Source: Pseudomonadota bacterium (GTDB lineage Bacteria; Pseudomonadota; Gammaproteobacteria; Steroidobacterales; Steroidobacteraceae). From it: a stretch of DNA of 32,454 nt. Position 1 is the stretch's first letter; each line of letters begins with the position of its first letter. Below are positions 1 to 8,044 of this stretch, one piece after another. A program made the position numbers and the translations under genes. Under the pieces are notes generated by a model. That model was not told the origin of the DNA. It worked only from the letters and a program-made list of their open reading frames with translations, and ran no database searches. The stretch is from the NCBI GenBank assembly GCA_021820785.1, contig JAKADE010000002.1, positions 1-32,454 of the forward strand. The letters run 5' to 3'.

Positions 1-1161
1 CCGATGATGTACATCAACCTCATCTGGATCTGGGGTCACCCGGAGGTGTACATCCTCATCCTGCCGCTGTTCGGCGTGTTCTCCGAGATCGTGCCGACCT
101 TCTCCGGCAAGCCGCTGTTCGGCTACGCCTCCATGGTGTACGCGACCATGGCGATCGCCGTGCTGTCGATGCTGGTGTGGCTGCACCACTTCTTCACCAT
201 GGGCGCAGGACCCGCCGTGAATGCCTTCTACGGCATCACGACCATGATCATCGCGGTGCCGACGGGCGTGAAGATCTTCAACTGGATCTTCACCATGTAC
301 CGCGGCCGGGTGCGCTTCGACACCCCGATGCTCTGGACCCTCGGGTTCCTGATCACCTTCACGATCGGCGGGATGAGCGGTGTGCTGCTCGCCGAGCCGC
401 CGGCCGACTTCGTGCTGCACAACAGCCTGTTCCTGATCGCGCATTTCCACAACGTGATCATCGGCGGCGTGGTGTTCGGCGTGTTCGCCGGCGTTTCCTA
501 CTGGTTCCCCAAGATCACCGGTTTCCGGCTGCACGAGGGGCTCGGGAAGCTGGCGTTCTGGTTCTGGTTCGTGGGCTTCTACGTGGCGTTCATGCCGCTG
601 TATGCGCTCGGCCTGATGGGCGCAACCCGCCGCATGGATCATTACAACGTCGCCGCCTGGCATCCGCTGTTCATCATCGCGGCCGTGGGCGCGGGCATCA
701 TCGCACTCGGCATCGGCACCCAGGTGCTGCAGCTGGTGGTGACGTTCATGCAGCGCGAGAAGCTGCGCGACACCACGGGTGACCCGTGGAACGGGCGCAC
801 CCTGGAGTGGTCGCTGCCCTCGCCGGCGCCTGCCTACAACTTTGCGCGGATCCCGATCGTGCGTGAGCGCGACGCGTACTGGGACATGAAGAAGCGCGGG
901 GTGGACCTGAAGGGCTCCACGTTCGTGCCGATTCACATGCCGCGCAACAAGGCGACCGGCTTCATCATGGCCGGCTGCATGTTCGTGACGGGTTTCGCGC
1001 TGGTCTGGCAGATTTGGTGGCTCGTGATCGCGGGCTTCGCCGCGACCGTCGCCACGCTGATCCGCCATGCCTTCGATGACGATCGGGACTATCACATCGG
1101 CGCTGATGAGGTCAGGAAGTCCGAGGCGCTGTACAACCGCGTCAAAGCGGGGAGCGTGTAA
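1..1161 (+). CDS. cyoB: Cytochrome bo3 ubiquinol oxidase subunit I, C-terminal part
   Basis: Heme-copper oxidase subunit I, the catalytic inner-membrane subunit that oxidises ubiquinol, reduces O2 to water and pumps protons. The window opens inside the gene; reading frame 1 runs to TAA at 1159-1161. Visible hallmarks are WGHPEVY, with the CuB-ligand His (codon 37-39) and its cross-linked Tyr (49-51), the CuB His pair (184-189), and the HFH motif whose two His (442-444 and 448-450) bind the high-spin heme and heme b. The sequence follows E. coli CyoB closely ([14 protein letters not shown], [19 protein letters not shown]), which separates it from aa3 cytochrome c oxidases. It lies 3 bp before cyoC. 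About the first 40 percent of the protein is outside the window. Confidence 0.97.
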   Translation, partial: PMMYINLIWIWGHPEVYILILPLFGVFSEIVPTFSGKPLFGYASMVYATMAIAVLSMLVWLHHFFTMGAGPAVNAFYGITTMIIAVPTGVKIFNWIFTMYRGRVRFDTPMLWTLGFLITFTIGGMSGVLLAEPPADFVLHNSLFLIAHFHNVIIGGVVFGVFAGVSYWFPKITGFRLHEGLGKLAFWFWFVGFYVAFMPLYALGLMGATRRMDHYNVAAWHPLFIIAAVGAGIIALGIGTQVLQLVVTFMQREKLRDTTGDPWNGRTLEWSLPSPAPAYNFARIPIVRERDAYWDMKKRGVDLKGSTFVPIHMPRNKATGFIMAGCMFVTGFALVWQIWWLVIAGFAATVATLIRHAFDDDRDYHIGADEVRKSEALYNRVKAGSV

Positions 1162-1164
1162 TCG

Positions 1165-1860
1165 ATGTCCAACGAAACTCTTCTCATGCAGAACGGCGCG
1201 GCGGCCCTGAAGCCGGGCTTCGCAGACCACGCGGCCGATGCGCTGCGCGGCCTGCGGCAGTCCGGCGATGCGGTCGACTTCCAGGTCGAGCATCACCACG
1301 ACGTCGCCTCGACGATCCAGCTCGGGTTCTGGATCTACCTGATGAGCGACTGCCTGCTCTTCTCGGGGCTGTTCGCCACCTATGCGGTGCTGCACGGCCA
1401 CACGGCCGGCGGACCGAGCGGCGCACAGCTGTTCGATCTGCCGAGCGTGCTCACCGAGACGATGTTCCTGCTGTTCAGCAGCTTCACCTGCGGTCTGGCG
1501 ACGCTCGCGATGAACGCGAACAACCGCAACGCCACGGTGGGCTGGCTGGGCGTGACGTTCCTGCTCGGCGCGGGCTTCGTCACCATGGAAGTGCGCGAGT
1601 TCGCCCACATGGTGGCGATCGGGGCTGGCCCGAGCCACAGCGCGTTCCTCTCGAGCTTCTTCACGCTCGTCGCCACGCACGGTCTGCACGTGACCTGCGG
1701 CCTGATCTTCATGGCCGTGATGATGGTGGCGGTGCTGCGCAAGGGACTCACTGAGACGAACCGGGCGCGGCTGAACTGCCTGAGCCTGTTCTGGCACTTC
1801 CTCGACATCATCTGGGTGGGTGTGTTCTCCCTGGTCTACCTGTTCGGAGTGGCCCACTAA
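1165..1860 (+). CDS. cyoC: Cytochrome bo3 ubiquinol oxidase subunit III
   Basis: Integral membrane subunit III of the quinol oxidase, which stabilises subunit I. The protein has 231 residues, slightly longer than E. coli CyoC (about 204) because of a soluble N-terminal extension of roughly 45 residues. Five hydrophobic helices follow, beginning with [19 protein letters not shown], a diagnostic subunit III segment, and ending with [20 protein letters not shown]. The start ATG lies 3 bp after the cyoB stop, and the stop TAA shares its last base with the cyoD ATG (TAATG), so translation is probably coupled. Part of the cyo operon; no internal promoter is evident. Confidence 0.95.
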   Translation: MSNETLLMQNGAAALKPGFADHAADALRGLRQSGDAVDFQVEHHHDVASTIQLGFWIYLMSDCLLFSGLFATYAVLHGHTAGGPSGAQLFDLPSVLTETMFLLFSSFTCGLATLAMNANNRNATVGWLGVTFLLGAGFVTMEVREFAHMVAIGAGPSHSAFLSSFFTLVATHGLHVTCGLIFMAVMMVAVLRKGLTETNRARLNCLSLFWHFLDIIWVGVFSLVYLFGVAH

Positions 1861-2255
1861 TGAACGTCGCAAACGAAGCACTCGCCGGACACGGGCCGCA
1901 CGGTGCGCATGGCGCGCACGGTTCGGGTCACGGTCCCTCGCAGAAGCAGTACATCATCGGTTTCGTTCTGGCGATCCTGCTCACTGCAGTGCCGTTCGCC
2001 CTGGTGATGGGTCACTCGGACATCGGCACGGGCGTGCTGATCGCGGCCTTCGCGGTGGCACAGATCGTGGTGCACGTCGTGTACTTCCTGCACGTGAACG
2101 GCTCGCAGGAGCAGCGCTGGAACCTGACGGCACTGCTGTATACGGTGCTGATGGTCGGGATCATCATGATCGGCTCGCTGTGGATCATGCATCACCTCTA
2201 CAGCAGCATGACGCCGGGCGCCATGCATCACATGGTCTGGCCGGCGAAGCACTGA
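1860..2255 (+). CDS. cyoD: Cytochrome bo3 ubiquinol oxidase subunit IV
   Basis: Small membrane subunit IV (131 aa) of the quinol oxidase, thought to help assemble CuB in subunit I. It has a Gly/His-rich N-terminal tail (GHGPHGAHGAHGSGHG), then three transmembrane helices, including VHVVYFLHVNGS, the conserved signature of subunit IV, and a final His/Met-rich tail. The ATG overlaps the cyoC stop by one base. A strong terminator begins 19 bp after its stop, so the operon ends here. The heme O synthase gene cyoE, which follows cyoD in many cyoABCDE operons, is not next to it and must lie elsewhere. Confidence 0.93.
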   Translation: MNVANEALAGHGPHGAHGAHGSGHGPSQKQYIIGFVLAILLTAVPFALVMGHSDIGTGVLIAAFAVAQIVVHVVYFLHVNGSQEQRWNLTALLYTVLMVGIIMIGSLWIMHHLYSSMTPGAMHHMVWPAKH

Positions 2256-2274
2256 GACGACTGATCCGTGCACG

Positions 2275-2316
2275 GCGCCCGGTCCCGCCTCGCGGGGGGA
2301 CCGGGCGCTTTCTTTT
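2275..2316 (+). terminator. Rho-independent terminator of the cyo operon
   Basis: A perfect 12-bp inverted repeat pairs GCGCCCGGTCCC (2275-2286) with GGGACCGGGCGC (2297-2308) across a 10-nt loop and is followed by TTTCTTTT (2309-2316). It lies 19 bp after the cyoD stop. The T-tract is also the target duplication of the adjoining insertion sequence, so the original tract probably continued as TTTCTTTTTGG, now found on the far side at 3650-3660. Confidence 0.9.
2309..2316. repeat. Left target site duplication of the ISL3 element
   Basis: TTTCTTTT, immediately outside the left inverted repeat and identical to 3650-3657 outside the right one. Eight bp is the normal duplication length for the ISL3 family. 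Confidence 0.88.
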
Positions 2317-2338
2317 GGTTCTTCTCCCGTTTCCGGGG
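2317..2338 (+). repeat. Left terminal inverted repeat of the ISL3 element
   Basis: Begins GGTTCTTCTCCCGTTTCC; matches the reverse complement of 3628-3649 at 19 of 22 positions, with differences at positions 9, 13 and 14. Confidence 0.9.
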
Positions 2339-2363
2339 TAGCTGAACGCGGGGGGTGAGGCGA

Positions 2364-2421
2364 ACGGCCGCCACTGCTAACTTGGTGTTACCAGGCACTA
2401 AGAAGGCAGGAGGGCGGCCGT
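2364..2421 (+). promoter_or_regulatory. Hairpin covering the transposase ribosome-binding site
   Basis: Perfect 9-bp arms ACGGCCGCC (2364-2372) and GGCGGCCGT (2413-2421) can pair in the transposase leader, with a smaller inner TGGT/ACCA hairpin. The right arm includes the first two bases of the GTG start and abuts the AGGAGG Shine-Dalgarno sequence (about 2407-2412). Pairing would hide the start site. In other IS families such structures limit transposase synthesis from read-through transcripts; that role here is inferred. Confidence 0.5.
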
Positions 2422-3643
2422 GGCCCCAGAAGAGTGTATTTCCGCCGTTGGCGGGTGGGAAGGGTATGAGCTGTGCGAGTGGCGCCAGGAGCGCCGTGGC
2501 GAGAGCAGCTGGTGCGTGCTGAGGCTGCGGCGGGATCGGAGCCGGCCGGCATACTGCAGCGGATGCTGGCGCGAAGCGCCGGCATTGCACGACACCGAGT
2601 GGCGCACCGTGCGGGATCTGCCGATATTCGAGCACGCCGTGGAGCTTGAGATTGCACGGGTGCGGGTGGCCTGCCCGCACTGCGGGCCGAAGCTCGAGCT
2701 GCTCGGGTGGCTGGATCCCTACGCGCGGGTGACGAAGCGCCTGGCCGAGAGCGTCTCGCGGCTGTGCGCGGTGATGTCGATCCGGCACGTGGCCGATTAC
2801 TTCGGGCTGAACTGGAAGACGGTCAAGAACATCGACAAGCGCTCGCTCGAGCGGCGACTGGGGCCGGTGGATCTGAAGGGGGTCACGGTGATCGGGATGG
2901 ACGAGTTCGCGATCCAGCGCGGGCACCGCTACGCCACGGTGGTCATCGAGCCGGCGCGAAAACGAGTGCTGTGGGTCGGGCGCGAGCGCTCCCGGGAGGG
3001 GATACGACCGTTCTTTAGGCTGCTCGGCCCCGAGGGCTGCGCGGCGCTCGAGGCGGTAGTCATGGACATGAACGGGGCGTTCGCCGAGGAAGTGCGCGCC
3101 CAGGCCCCGCAGGCGCAGATCGTCTATGACCTCTTCCATGTGGTAGCCAAGTACGGCCGGGAGGTCATCGACCGCGTGCGCGTCGATGAGGCCAATCGGC
3201 TGCGCGCCGATCGGCATGCACGGCGCCTGGTCAAAGGTAGTCGCTGGCTGCTGCTGCGCAATCGGGAGAACGTGACACGCGAAGCCGATCAGGTACGGCT
3301 GCGGGAGCTGCTGGCCGCCAACCGTGCCCTGATGATCACCTACGTGCTCAAGGACGATCTGAAGGAGCTGTGGAGTTACCGACACGAGGGCTATGCGCGG
3401 CGCTTCTGGCTCGGCTGGTACCGTCGGGCCATGCGCAGTGGCGTCGAGCCGCTGAAGGCCTTTGCGCGAAAACTACGCGGCTACCTGCCGGGGCTGCTGG
3501 CGCACTGCCGCTATCCGCTGCACACCAGCGTGCTCGAGGGCATCAACAACAAGATCAAGGTCATCAAACGGATGGCCTACGGCTTCCGGGATGACGAGTA
3601 CTTCTTCCTCAAAATCCGGGCCGCGTTCCCCGGAATTGGGTGA
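2420..3643 (+). CDS. ISL3-family DDE transposase
   Basis: Transposase of 407 residues, full length for the family (about 400-440). An N-terminal zinc-finger region has Cys pairs at residues 46/49 and 85/88 (CSGC and CPHC), followed by a helix-turn-helix-like segment (about 118-140, RHVADYFGLNWKTVKNID). The catalytic triad appears as Asp161 (GMDEFA), Asp216 (VVMDMNG) and Glu373 (VLEGINNKIK), the typical ISL3 DDE pattern. The GTG start is preceded by AGGAGG at a 7-nt distance. The stop codon lies inside the right inverted repeat, so gene and element end together. No frameshift or internal stop is seen. Confidence 0.93.
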   Translation: MAPEECISAVGGWEGYELCEWRQERRGESSWCVLRLRRDRSRPAYCSGCWREAPALHDTEWRTVRDLPIFEHAVELEIARVRVACPHCGPKLELLGWLDPYARVTKRLAESVSRLCAVMSIRHVADYFGLNWKTVKNIDKRSLERRLGPVDLKGVTVIGMDEFAIQRGHRYATVVIEPARKRVLWVGRERSREGIRPFFRLLGPEGCAALEAVVMDMNGAFAEEVRAQAPQAQIVYDLFHVVAKYGREVIDRVRVDEANRLRADRHARRLVKGSRWLLLRNRENVTREADQVRLRELLAANRALMITYVLKDDLKELWSYRHEGYARRFWLGWYRRAMRSGVEPLKAFARKLRGYLPGLLAHCRYPLHTSVLEGINNKIKVIKRMAYGFRDDEYFFLKIRAAFPGIG

Positions 3644-3649
3644 AGAACC
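3628..3649 (-). repeat. Right terminal inverted repeat of the ISL3 element
   Basis: Read on the minus strand it begins GGTTCTTCACCC and pairs with 2317-2338 (19 of 22). Its first 16 plus-strand bases encode the C-terminus of the transposase. Confidence 0.9.
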
Positions 3650-3657
3650 TTTCTTTT
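3650..3657. repeat. Right target site duplication of the ISL3 element
   Basis: TTTCTTTT, identical to 2309-2316. Removing the element and one copy restores an uninterrupted terminator running into the 3' side of the EamA gene. Confidence 0.88.
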
Positions 3658-3678
3658 TGGGGCGCCGGTGGCGCGCGT

Positions 3679-4569
3679 TCAGCCGGGTTCGGCTGCCGGT
3701 GCGCGAGCCGGCGGACCGCGGTGCGTCGCGAGCCACACGCTGAGCAGGATCAGGAGCAGTCCGAGCGGCCCGGACCAGCCGATCCGCTCGTGCAGCACGA
3801 GTACGCCGAGTGCCGCGGCGATGACCGGGTTGATGTAGGTGACCACTGCGGTACGGGCCGCACCGGCCTGCTTGATCAGGTAGAACATCCCGAGCATCGA
3901 CAAGGCCGTGCAGATGGCGCCGAGGAAGGCGACCGAACCGAGTGCGAGGGCGCTCGGCACGCGCGCAGGCAGCGTCAGTGCCGCCGGAATCGCGAGCACT
4001 CCGCTCGCCACGAGCAGGCTGGCGGCGAGCGCGCCGAGTGAGTCGACTGCATGCAGGTGGCGCTGGACCACCATCGGTCCGCTCGCGTAGCAGAGCGTGA
4101 CGAGCACCATGCCGGCGACACCGATCCAGCCGTGCAGGCCGGTGATGCTGCCGAACCCGAGCAGCACCGTGACCCCGAGCAGACCTCCCAGCAGACCGCT
4201 CCAGCGCCGCGTCCCGAGGGGCTCGTGCAGCCCGAACAGCCGTCCGGCCGGCACGGTGGCGAGCGGGACGCCCGAGATCAGGATGCCGGCGACCGACGAG
4301 GGGATCCAGCGCTCGCTCGCGGCGATGAGCGAGTAGGGCAGCACGAATTCCAGGAGCGCAAATGCGCTGACTGCCGCGGTGTGCGTGCGCAGCGCCGCGA
4401 GCGTGCCGCGCCGCCAGGCGAGCGGCGCGAGCAGCAGCGCCGCGAGCGTGATGCGGCCCCAGGCGACATCGAACGGGGAGAGTTCGCGCACCGCGAGTTT
4501 GATGAACAGATACGGCAATCCCCAGACGATGCCGAGGCCCGCGAATACGAGCCAAGACCGTGCATTCAT
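3679..4569 (-). CDS. EamA/DMT-superfamily transporter
   Basis: Predicted ten-helix inner-membrane transporter of 296 residues, made of two EamA repeats of about 140 residues. The first starts WLVFAGLGIVWGLPYLFIKLA and carries the DMT signature of a small-residue-rich first helix. The second ends in VVTYINPVIAAALGVLVLHE, the typical P-x-x-A-x-x-G-x-x-x-L-x-E motif before the last helix. Such proteins export amino acids or small metabolites; the substrate cannot be told from sequence. It is transcribed toward the insertion sequence and ends 22 bp from its right duplication. The start ATG lies 152 bp from the divergent rdgC start. Confidence 0.87.
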   Translation of the reverse strand: MNARSWLVFAGLGIVWGLPYLFIKLAVRELSPFDVAWGRITLAALLLAPLAWRRGTLAALRTHTAAVSAFALLEFVLPYSLIAASERWIPSSVAGILISGVPLATVPAGRLFGLHEPLGTRRWSGLLGGLLGVTVLLGFGSITGLHGWIGVAGMVLVTLCYASGPMVVQRHLHAVDSLGALAASLLVASGVLAIPAALTLPARVPSALALGSVAFLGAICTALSMLGMFYLIKQAGAARTAVVTYINPVIAAALGVLVLHERIGWSGPLGLLLILLSVWLATHRGPPARAPAAEPG

Positions 4570-4721
4570 GTTGTGAGCGCCCCGCGGCTCCCGGGTCTCG
4601 GGTCCTGCGTCGCCTTTAGACTACAGAAGGCGCGCAGTGCGTGCGAGCGGGGTCACCGCCCGGGGGGCGGGATCGGGCGAGGGCCGCTATACTCGCGGCC
4701 TTTTGCGCCGGCATTGCGATC

Positions 4722-5627
4722 ATGTGGTTCAAGAATCTCACCGTGTACCGGCTGCCGCCGGAATGGAACTGGACGGCGGCGGATCTGGAGGCCGCACTCG
4801 GACGGGCGCCCCTGCAGCCCTGCAGCGCGCTGCAGATGCGCAGCCGCGGCTGGGTGGCCCCGTCGCCCTCCGGACGGCTGCTGCACACCGTCGGCACGCA
4901 GCACCTGGTGGCGCTCGGCATCGATCAGAAACTGCTGCCGGCGTCCGTCATCCGCCAGGAGGCCGAGCGGCGCGCCGCCGAGCAGGCCGAGGCCCAGGGC
5001 TTTCCGGTCGGCCGCCGGCAGATGCGCGCGCTGAAGCTGCAAGTGGCCGACGAATTGCGTGCCCGCGCGCTCACGCGCCGCACGGTGACCCGTGCGTGGA
5101 TCGATGCGGACGCGGGCTGGCTGGTGGTCGACAGCGCCAGTGCGACTCGCGCCGAGGAGTTGATCGAAACGCTGCGCGATACACTCGAGAGTCTCGCGGT
5201 GCAGATGTGGGATACGGAGCGTTCGGTGAGCGGCTCGATGGCCGCGTGGCTGCAGCGCGGTGCGCCCGGCCCGTTCTCGCTGGAGCAGGACCTGGAGCTG
5301 CAGTCGGCGGATGCGCAGAAGGCGACCATCCGCTATCGGCACCATCCGCTCGATGGTCAGGACATCCGCACGCATCTGGGCGCCGGCAAGCGGCCGACCC
5401 AGCTGGGATTGACCTGGAACGGCCGCATTGCCTTCGTGCTCACCGAGAAGCTCGGCATCAAGCGGCTGCAGTTCCTCGAGATGGCCCCGGAGCGCGAGGA
5501 CGGCGGTGAGATCGATCCGCTCGAACAGTTCGATCTGGACTTCACCGTGATGGCCGGCGAGCTCGGCACGCTGCTCGGCGACCTGACCCGCGAGCTCGGC
5601 GGCGAGTCGGCGCGCGCGGCGGCCTAG
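4722..5627 (+). CDS. rdgC: Recombination-associated protein RdgC
   Basis: RdgC forms a ring around double-stranded DNA and inhibits RecA; it is largely confined to beta- and gammaproteobacteria. The ATG at 4722 was chosen because the family begins MxWFKNLxVYRL and this gives MWFKNLTVYRL; the open frame extends upstream but adds unrelated residues. The 301-residue length matches the usual 300 or so. Conserved stretches include GWVxP near residue 45, LPASVIRQ, WIDADAGWLVVDSASA and the C-terminal FDLDFTVMAGELxxLLxDL. A weak -10-like TATACT occurs at 4688-4693. The stop TAG overlaps the stop of the convergent GST gene. Confidence 0.95.
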   Translation: MWFKNLTVYRLPPEWNWTAADLEAALGRAPLQPCSALQMRSRGWVAPSPSGRLLHTVGTQHLVALGIDQKLLPASVIRQEAERRAAEQAEAQGFPVGRRQMRALKLQVADELRARALTRRTVTRAWIDADAGWLVVDSASATRAEELIETLRDTLESLAVQMWDTERSVSGSMAAWLQRGAPGPFSLEQDLELQSADAQKATIRYRHHPLDGQDIRTHLGAGKRPTQLGLTWNGRIAFVLTEKLGIKRLQFLEMAPEREDGGEIDPLEQFDLDFTVMAGELGTLLGDLTRELGGESARAAA

Positions 5628-6229
5628 GCCGGGCGCGTCGCGACGACGGAGGGGCGGTGGCTGAGCCCCTCGTGCCAGGCGGCGAGCTGCGGCCGACCCT
5701 CGCGCCAGCGTTCCTCGGGGAAGCGAAACTCGAAATACTCCAGCGCGCACACGATGGAAATCGCGCCGATGTCGAACGGTCCGTCCAGCGGCTCGGCCTC
5801 GAGCGCATCGAGGGCGGTGCGGACCTTCAGGCGCTGTCCCTCGAGCCACTCGCTCCAGCGCAACGCTTCGGGCCGCACGACGAGTTCGTAGCGCATCAGG
5901 ATCGCGGCATCCGCAAGGCCGTCGGCCAACGCCTGGCGGCGCAGCGCGCGCCAGCGCGCCGGTCCCGCGGCTGGCCACAGGCGACCCCCGCCGGCGAGCG
6001 CATCGAGGTACTCGCAGATCACCGGAGAGTCGTACAGGGCCTCGTCCGCGTCGGTGACGAGCGCCGGGATCTTCCCGAGCGGATTGTGCGCGCGCAAACC
6101 GTGGTGCGGCTGGACCGGGGTGAGGGTCAGCGCCACCAGCTCGATGCGCTCGGCGAGACCGAGTTCGAGCGCGCTGATGCGTGCCTTGCGTGCGAAGGGG
6201 GAGGCGGGATTGAAGTACAGCTTCATCAT
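5624..6229 (-). CDS. Glutathione S-transferase family protein (YibF-like)
   Basis: Cytosolic GST-fold protein of 201 residues. The N-terminal thioredoxin-like domain (about 1-80) has the SPFARKARI motif, with a Ser near residue 10 in the glutathione-activating position, then NPLGKIPALV with the cis-Pro loop and DSPVICEYLD, which contacts the glutathione glutamyl group. The helical C-terminal domain (about 90-200) carries ADGLADAAI and ISIVCALEYFEFR, matching E. coli YibF. The first ATG forms an ATGA overlap with the ddl stop, suggesting coupled translation; a second ATG follows at once, so the start is uncertain by one codon. It ends in a shared CTAG with rdgC. Its substrate is unknown. Confidence 0.88.
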   Translation of the reverse strand: MMKLYFNPASPFARKARISALELGLAERIELVALTLTPVQPHHGLRAHNPLGKIPALVTDADEALYDSPVICEYLDALAGGGRLWPAAGPARWRALRRQALADGLADAAILMRYELVVRPEALRWSEWLEGQRLKVRTALDALEAEPLDGPFDIGAISIVCALEYFEFRFPEERWREGRPQLAAWHEGLSHRPSVVATRPA

Positions 6230-7323
6230 TCGTAGCTCCCGGCGCTGCGCTTCAGCGCCGCGCGACGTCGGCTGCGTGCCAGCGCCAGATCGATCAGCCG
6301 CGTGACCAGGGCGCGCGGCGCGATGCCGGAGAGTTCCCAGAGTTTCGGGTACATCGAGATGGCGGTGAAACCCGGCAGGGTGTTGATCTCATTGACCCGC
6401 AGCGTCCCGTCGGGCTCGAGGAACAGGTCCACCCGCGCCATGCCCTCGCATTCGAGCACTTCGAAGGTGCGCACGGCCATTGCCTGGGCGCGTGCGAGCA
6501 CCTCGGGCGCCAGGGGCGCCGGCAGTTCGAGGCGCGCTCCGTTCTCATCGAGATACTTCGCGTCGTAGGAATAGAACCCGTCGGCATGCGCGACGACGAT
6601 TTCACCGGCCACGGACACCGCGGGCGGCGTACCGCCGAGCACGGCGAGTTCGATCTCGCGGGCCGTGACGGCGGCCTCGACGAGCACCTTGTCATCGAAC
6701 TGGAATGCGTGGCGGACGGCCGCCTCGAGGTCCGCCCGCGCGCTGACTTTGCGCACGCCGATCGAGGAGCCGGCATTGGCCGGTTTGGTGAACACCGGCA
6801 GGCCGAGGTCCTGCACCTGCCTCAGCGCTGCGGCCGGATCGGCCTCGAATCGTTCGCGGCGCAGGGTATGGAAGGCGGCGATCGGGATGCCCGCATCGCG
6901 CAGCAGCCGCTTGCTGACATCCTTGTCCATGCCGATGGCCGACCCGAGCACGCCGGCCCCGACGTAGGGGATGCCGGCCAGCTCGAGCAGTCCCTGCACC
7001 GTGCCGTCTTCGCCCATCGTGCCGTGCAGGACCGGAAAGATGACGTCGATGCCGCCGGGGGTTTCGCTGCCGAAGACCATCTCTTTGCTGACCGGCGGAC
7101 CGTTCTCGATCCGCACCAGGCGCGGATCGCGCGCGCTCTCGAGCAGCCGCGCGGCATCCTGGCGCAGCCACCGGCCCTGCCTGTCGATGCCGATCAGCAC
7201 CGGCTCGAAGCGCTGCGGATCGAGCGCCGCGAGCACGTTGCGGGCCGACAGAATGGAGATTTCGTGCTCGGCCGATTGACCGCCGAACAGGAGTGCGACG
7301 CGAAGCTTCGCTGGGTGGGTCAT
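6226..7323 (-). CDS. ddlA: D-alanine--D-alanine ligase
   Basis: ATP-dependent ligase joining two D-alanines for peptidoglycan precursors. The ATG at 7323 gives MTHPAKLRVALLFGGQSAEHE and 365 residues, the size of DdlA-type enzymes; a longer frame to 7371 adds 16 proline/arginine/histidine-rich residues of no family likeness. Motifs include GGQSAEHE (N-terminal substrate loop), GMDKDVSKRLL, KPANAGSSIGV (ATP-grasp), and DLFLEPDGTLRVNEINTLPGF, whose acidic and Asn residues bind Mg-ATP. It lies outside any division/cell-wall gene cluster and is followed by the GST gene with a 4-bp overlap. Confidence 0.95.
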   Translation of the reverse strand: MTHPAKLRVALLFGGQSAEHEISILSARNVLAALDPQRFEPVLIGIDRQGRWLRQDAARLLESARDPRLVRIENGPPVSKEMVFGSETPGGIDVIFPVLHGTMGEDGTVQGLLELAGIPYVGAGVLGSAIGMDKDVSKRLLRDAGIPIAAFHTLRRERFEADPAAALRQVQDLGLPVFTKPANAGSSIGVRKVSARADLEAAVRHAFQFDDKVLVEAAVTAREIELAVLGGTPPAVSVAGEIVVAHADGFYSYDAKYLDENGARLELPAPLAPEVLARAQAMAVRTFEVLECEGMARVDLFLEPDGTLRVNEINTLPGFTAISMYPKLWELSGIAPRALVTRLIDLALARSRRRAALKRSAGSYE

Positions 7324-7437
7324 GCGCGGATCGTGACGAATATGCGGGTGGTAGGGGTGCCGCCGCGGCACGGGCCGCGGCGCACGGGCTTGCGGGGAAG
7401 AATAGCTGAAGCGCGCCTCGGCGGCGTGCGGCGCGGC

Positions 7438-7860
7438 TCAGAGCTTGAACGTCGAGAGCAGCAGGCTGGTCTCGGTGCTCGAGACCCCCGGGGTGCGGCT
7501 GACCCGCGCTAGGACGCGGTCGAAGGATGCGAGCGAGTCGGCGCGCAGCTCTGCCACCAGATCCCAGCGCCCGTTCGTGCTGTAGAGACTGGCCACGGCC
7601 GGGTCGCCGCGCAGCGTCTTGACCACCGCGTCGACCTGGTTGCCCTCCGCGGCGATGGTCATGAAGGCGCGGATCTGTTCCTCCTGCACATCCGGCTTCA
7701 GCCGCACGGTATAGCCGATGATCGTGCCGTCGGCCTCCAGCTTGTTCATGCGGTTCTGCACCGTGCCGCGCGCCACGCCGAGTTGCTGGGCGAGCGCGGC
7801 AATCGAGGTGCGCGCATTGGCGCGCAGCAGCGAGACGAGACGGTGATCGAGGTCGTCCAT
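7438..7860 (-). CDS. Lrp/AsnC-family transcriptional regulator
   Basis: Feast/famine regulator of 140 residues. An N-terminal winged-helix DNA-binding domain (about 1-60, DDLDHRLVSLLRANARTSIAALAQQLGVARGTVQNRMNKLE) is joined to a C-terminal RAM effector domain (about 65-140, AFMTIAAEGNQVDAVV...). The ATG at 7860 was preferred to one at 7902 because GGGAG precedes it and family members start near the DDLD segment. It is divergent from ornithine cyclodeaminase and arginase across an AT-rich region, so it is probably their regulator, responding to arginine or ornithine. That link rests on gene order only. Confidence 0.92.
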   Translation of the reverse strand: MDDLDHRLVSLLRANARTSIAALAQQLGVARGTVQNRMNKLEADGTIIGYTVRLKPDVQEEQIRAFMTIAAEGNQVDAVVKTLRGDPAVASLYSTNGRWDLVAELRADSLASFDRVLARVSRTPGVSSTETSLLLSTFKL

Positions 7861-7897
7861 GGGGGGGCTCCCGGCGACGTGATGCGCCTTTGAATCT

Positions 7898-7951
7898 ACC
7901 AAAATGTATCAAGAGAGTGGCGTTTTGATCAATAGAGGTCTCATTTTTGGT
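7898..7951. promoter_or_regulatory. AT-rich divergent control region with inverted repeats
   Basis: In strongly GC-rich surroundings this stretch is AT-rich. It holds an inverted repeat, ACCAAAATG (7898-7906) against CATTTTTGGT (7942-7951), around an inner pair ATCAA / TTGAT (7907-7929). This resembles Lrp-family multi-site operators and lies between the lrp-type gene and the ornithine cyclodeaminase gene. No convincing -35/-10 pair was found for either direction. Confidence 0.45.
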
Positions 7952-8044
7952 GGTTTTCTGGCTATTCTTTGGCTGCGAGGGCGTGGATCATGGTCTCCCG
8001 GCCCGCGCATCCCCGGCGTGCCGGCGACTGACAGGAGAGAGACC

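Larger units (their letters stand above)
2317..3649 (+). mobile_element. Complete ISL3-family insertion sequence (1,333 bp)
   Basis: The element is bounded by 22-bp imperfect inverted repeats (2317-2338 and 3628-3649, 19 of 22 matching), carries one ISL3-type transposase covering almost its whole length, and is flanked by identical 8-bp duplications. The ends start with GGTTCTTC, like other ISL3 elements. Intact ends, intact transposase and perfect duplications suggest a recent insertion and a potentially active copy. It landed in the T-tract of the cyo terminator, in the same direction as cyo transcription, and separates it from the convergent EamA gene. Confidence 0.92.
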
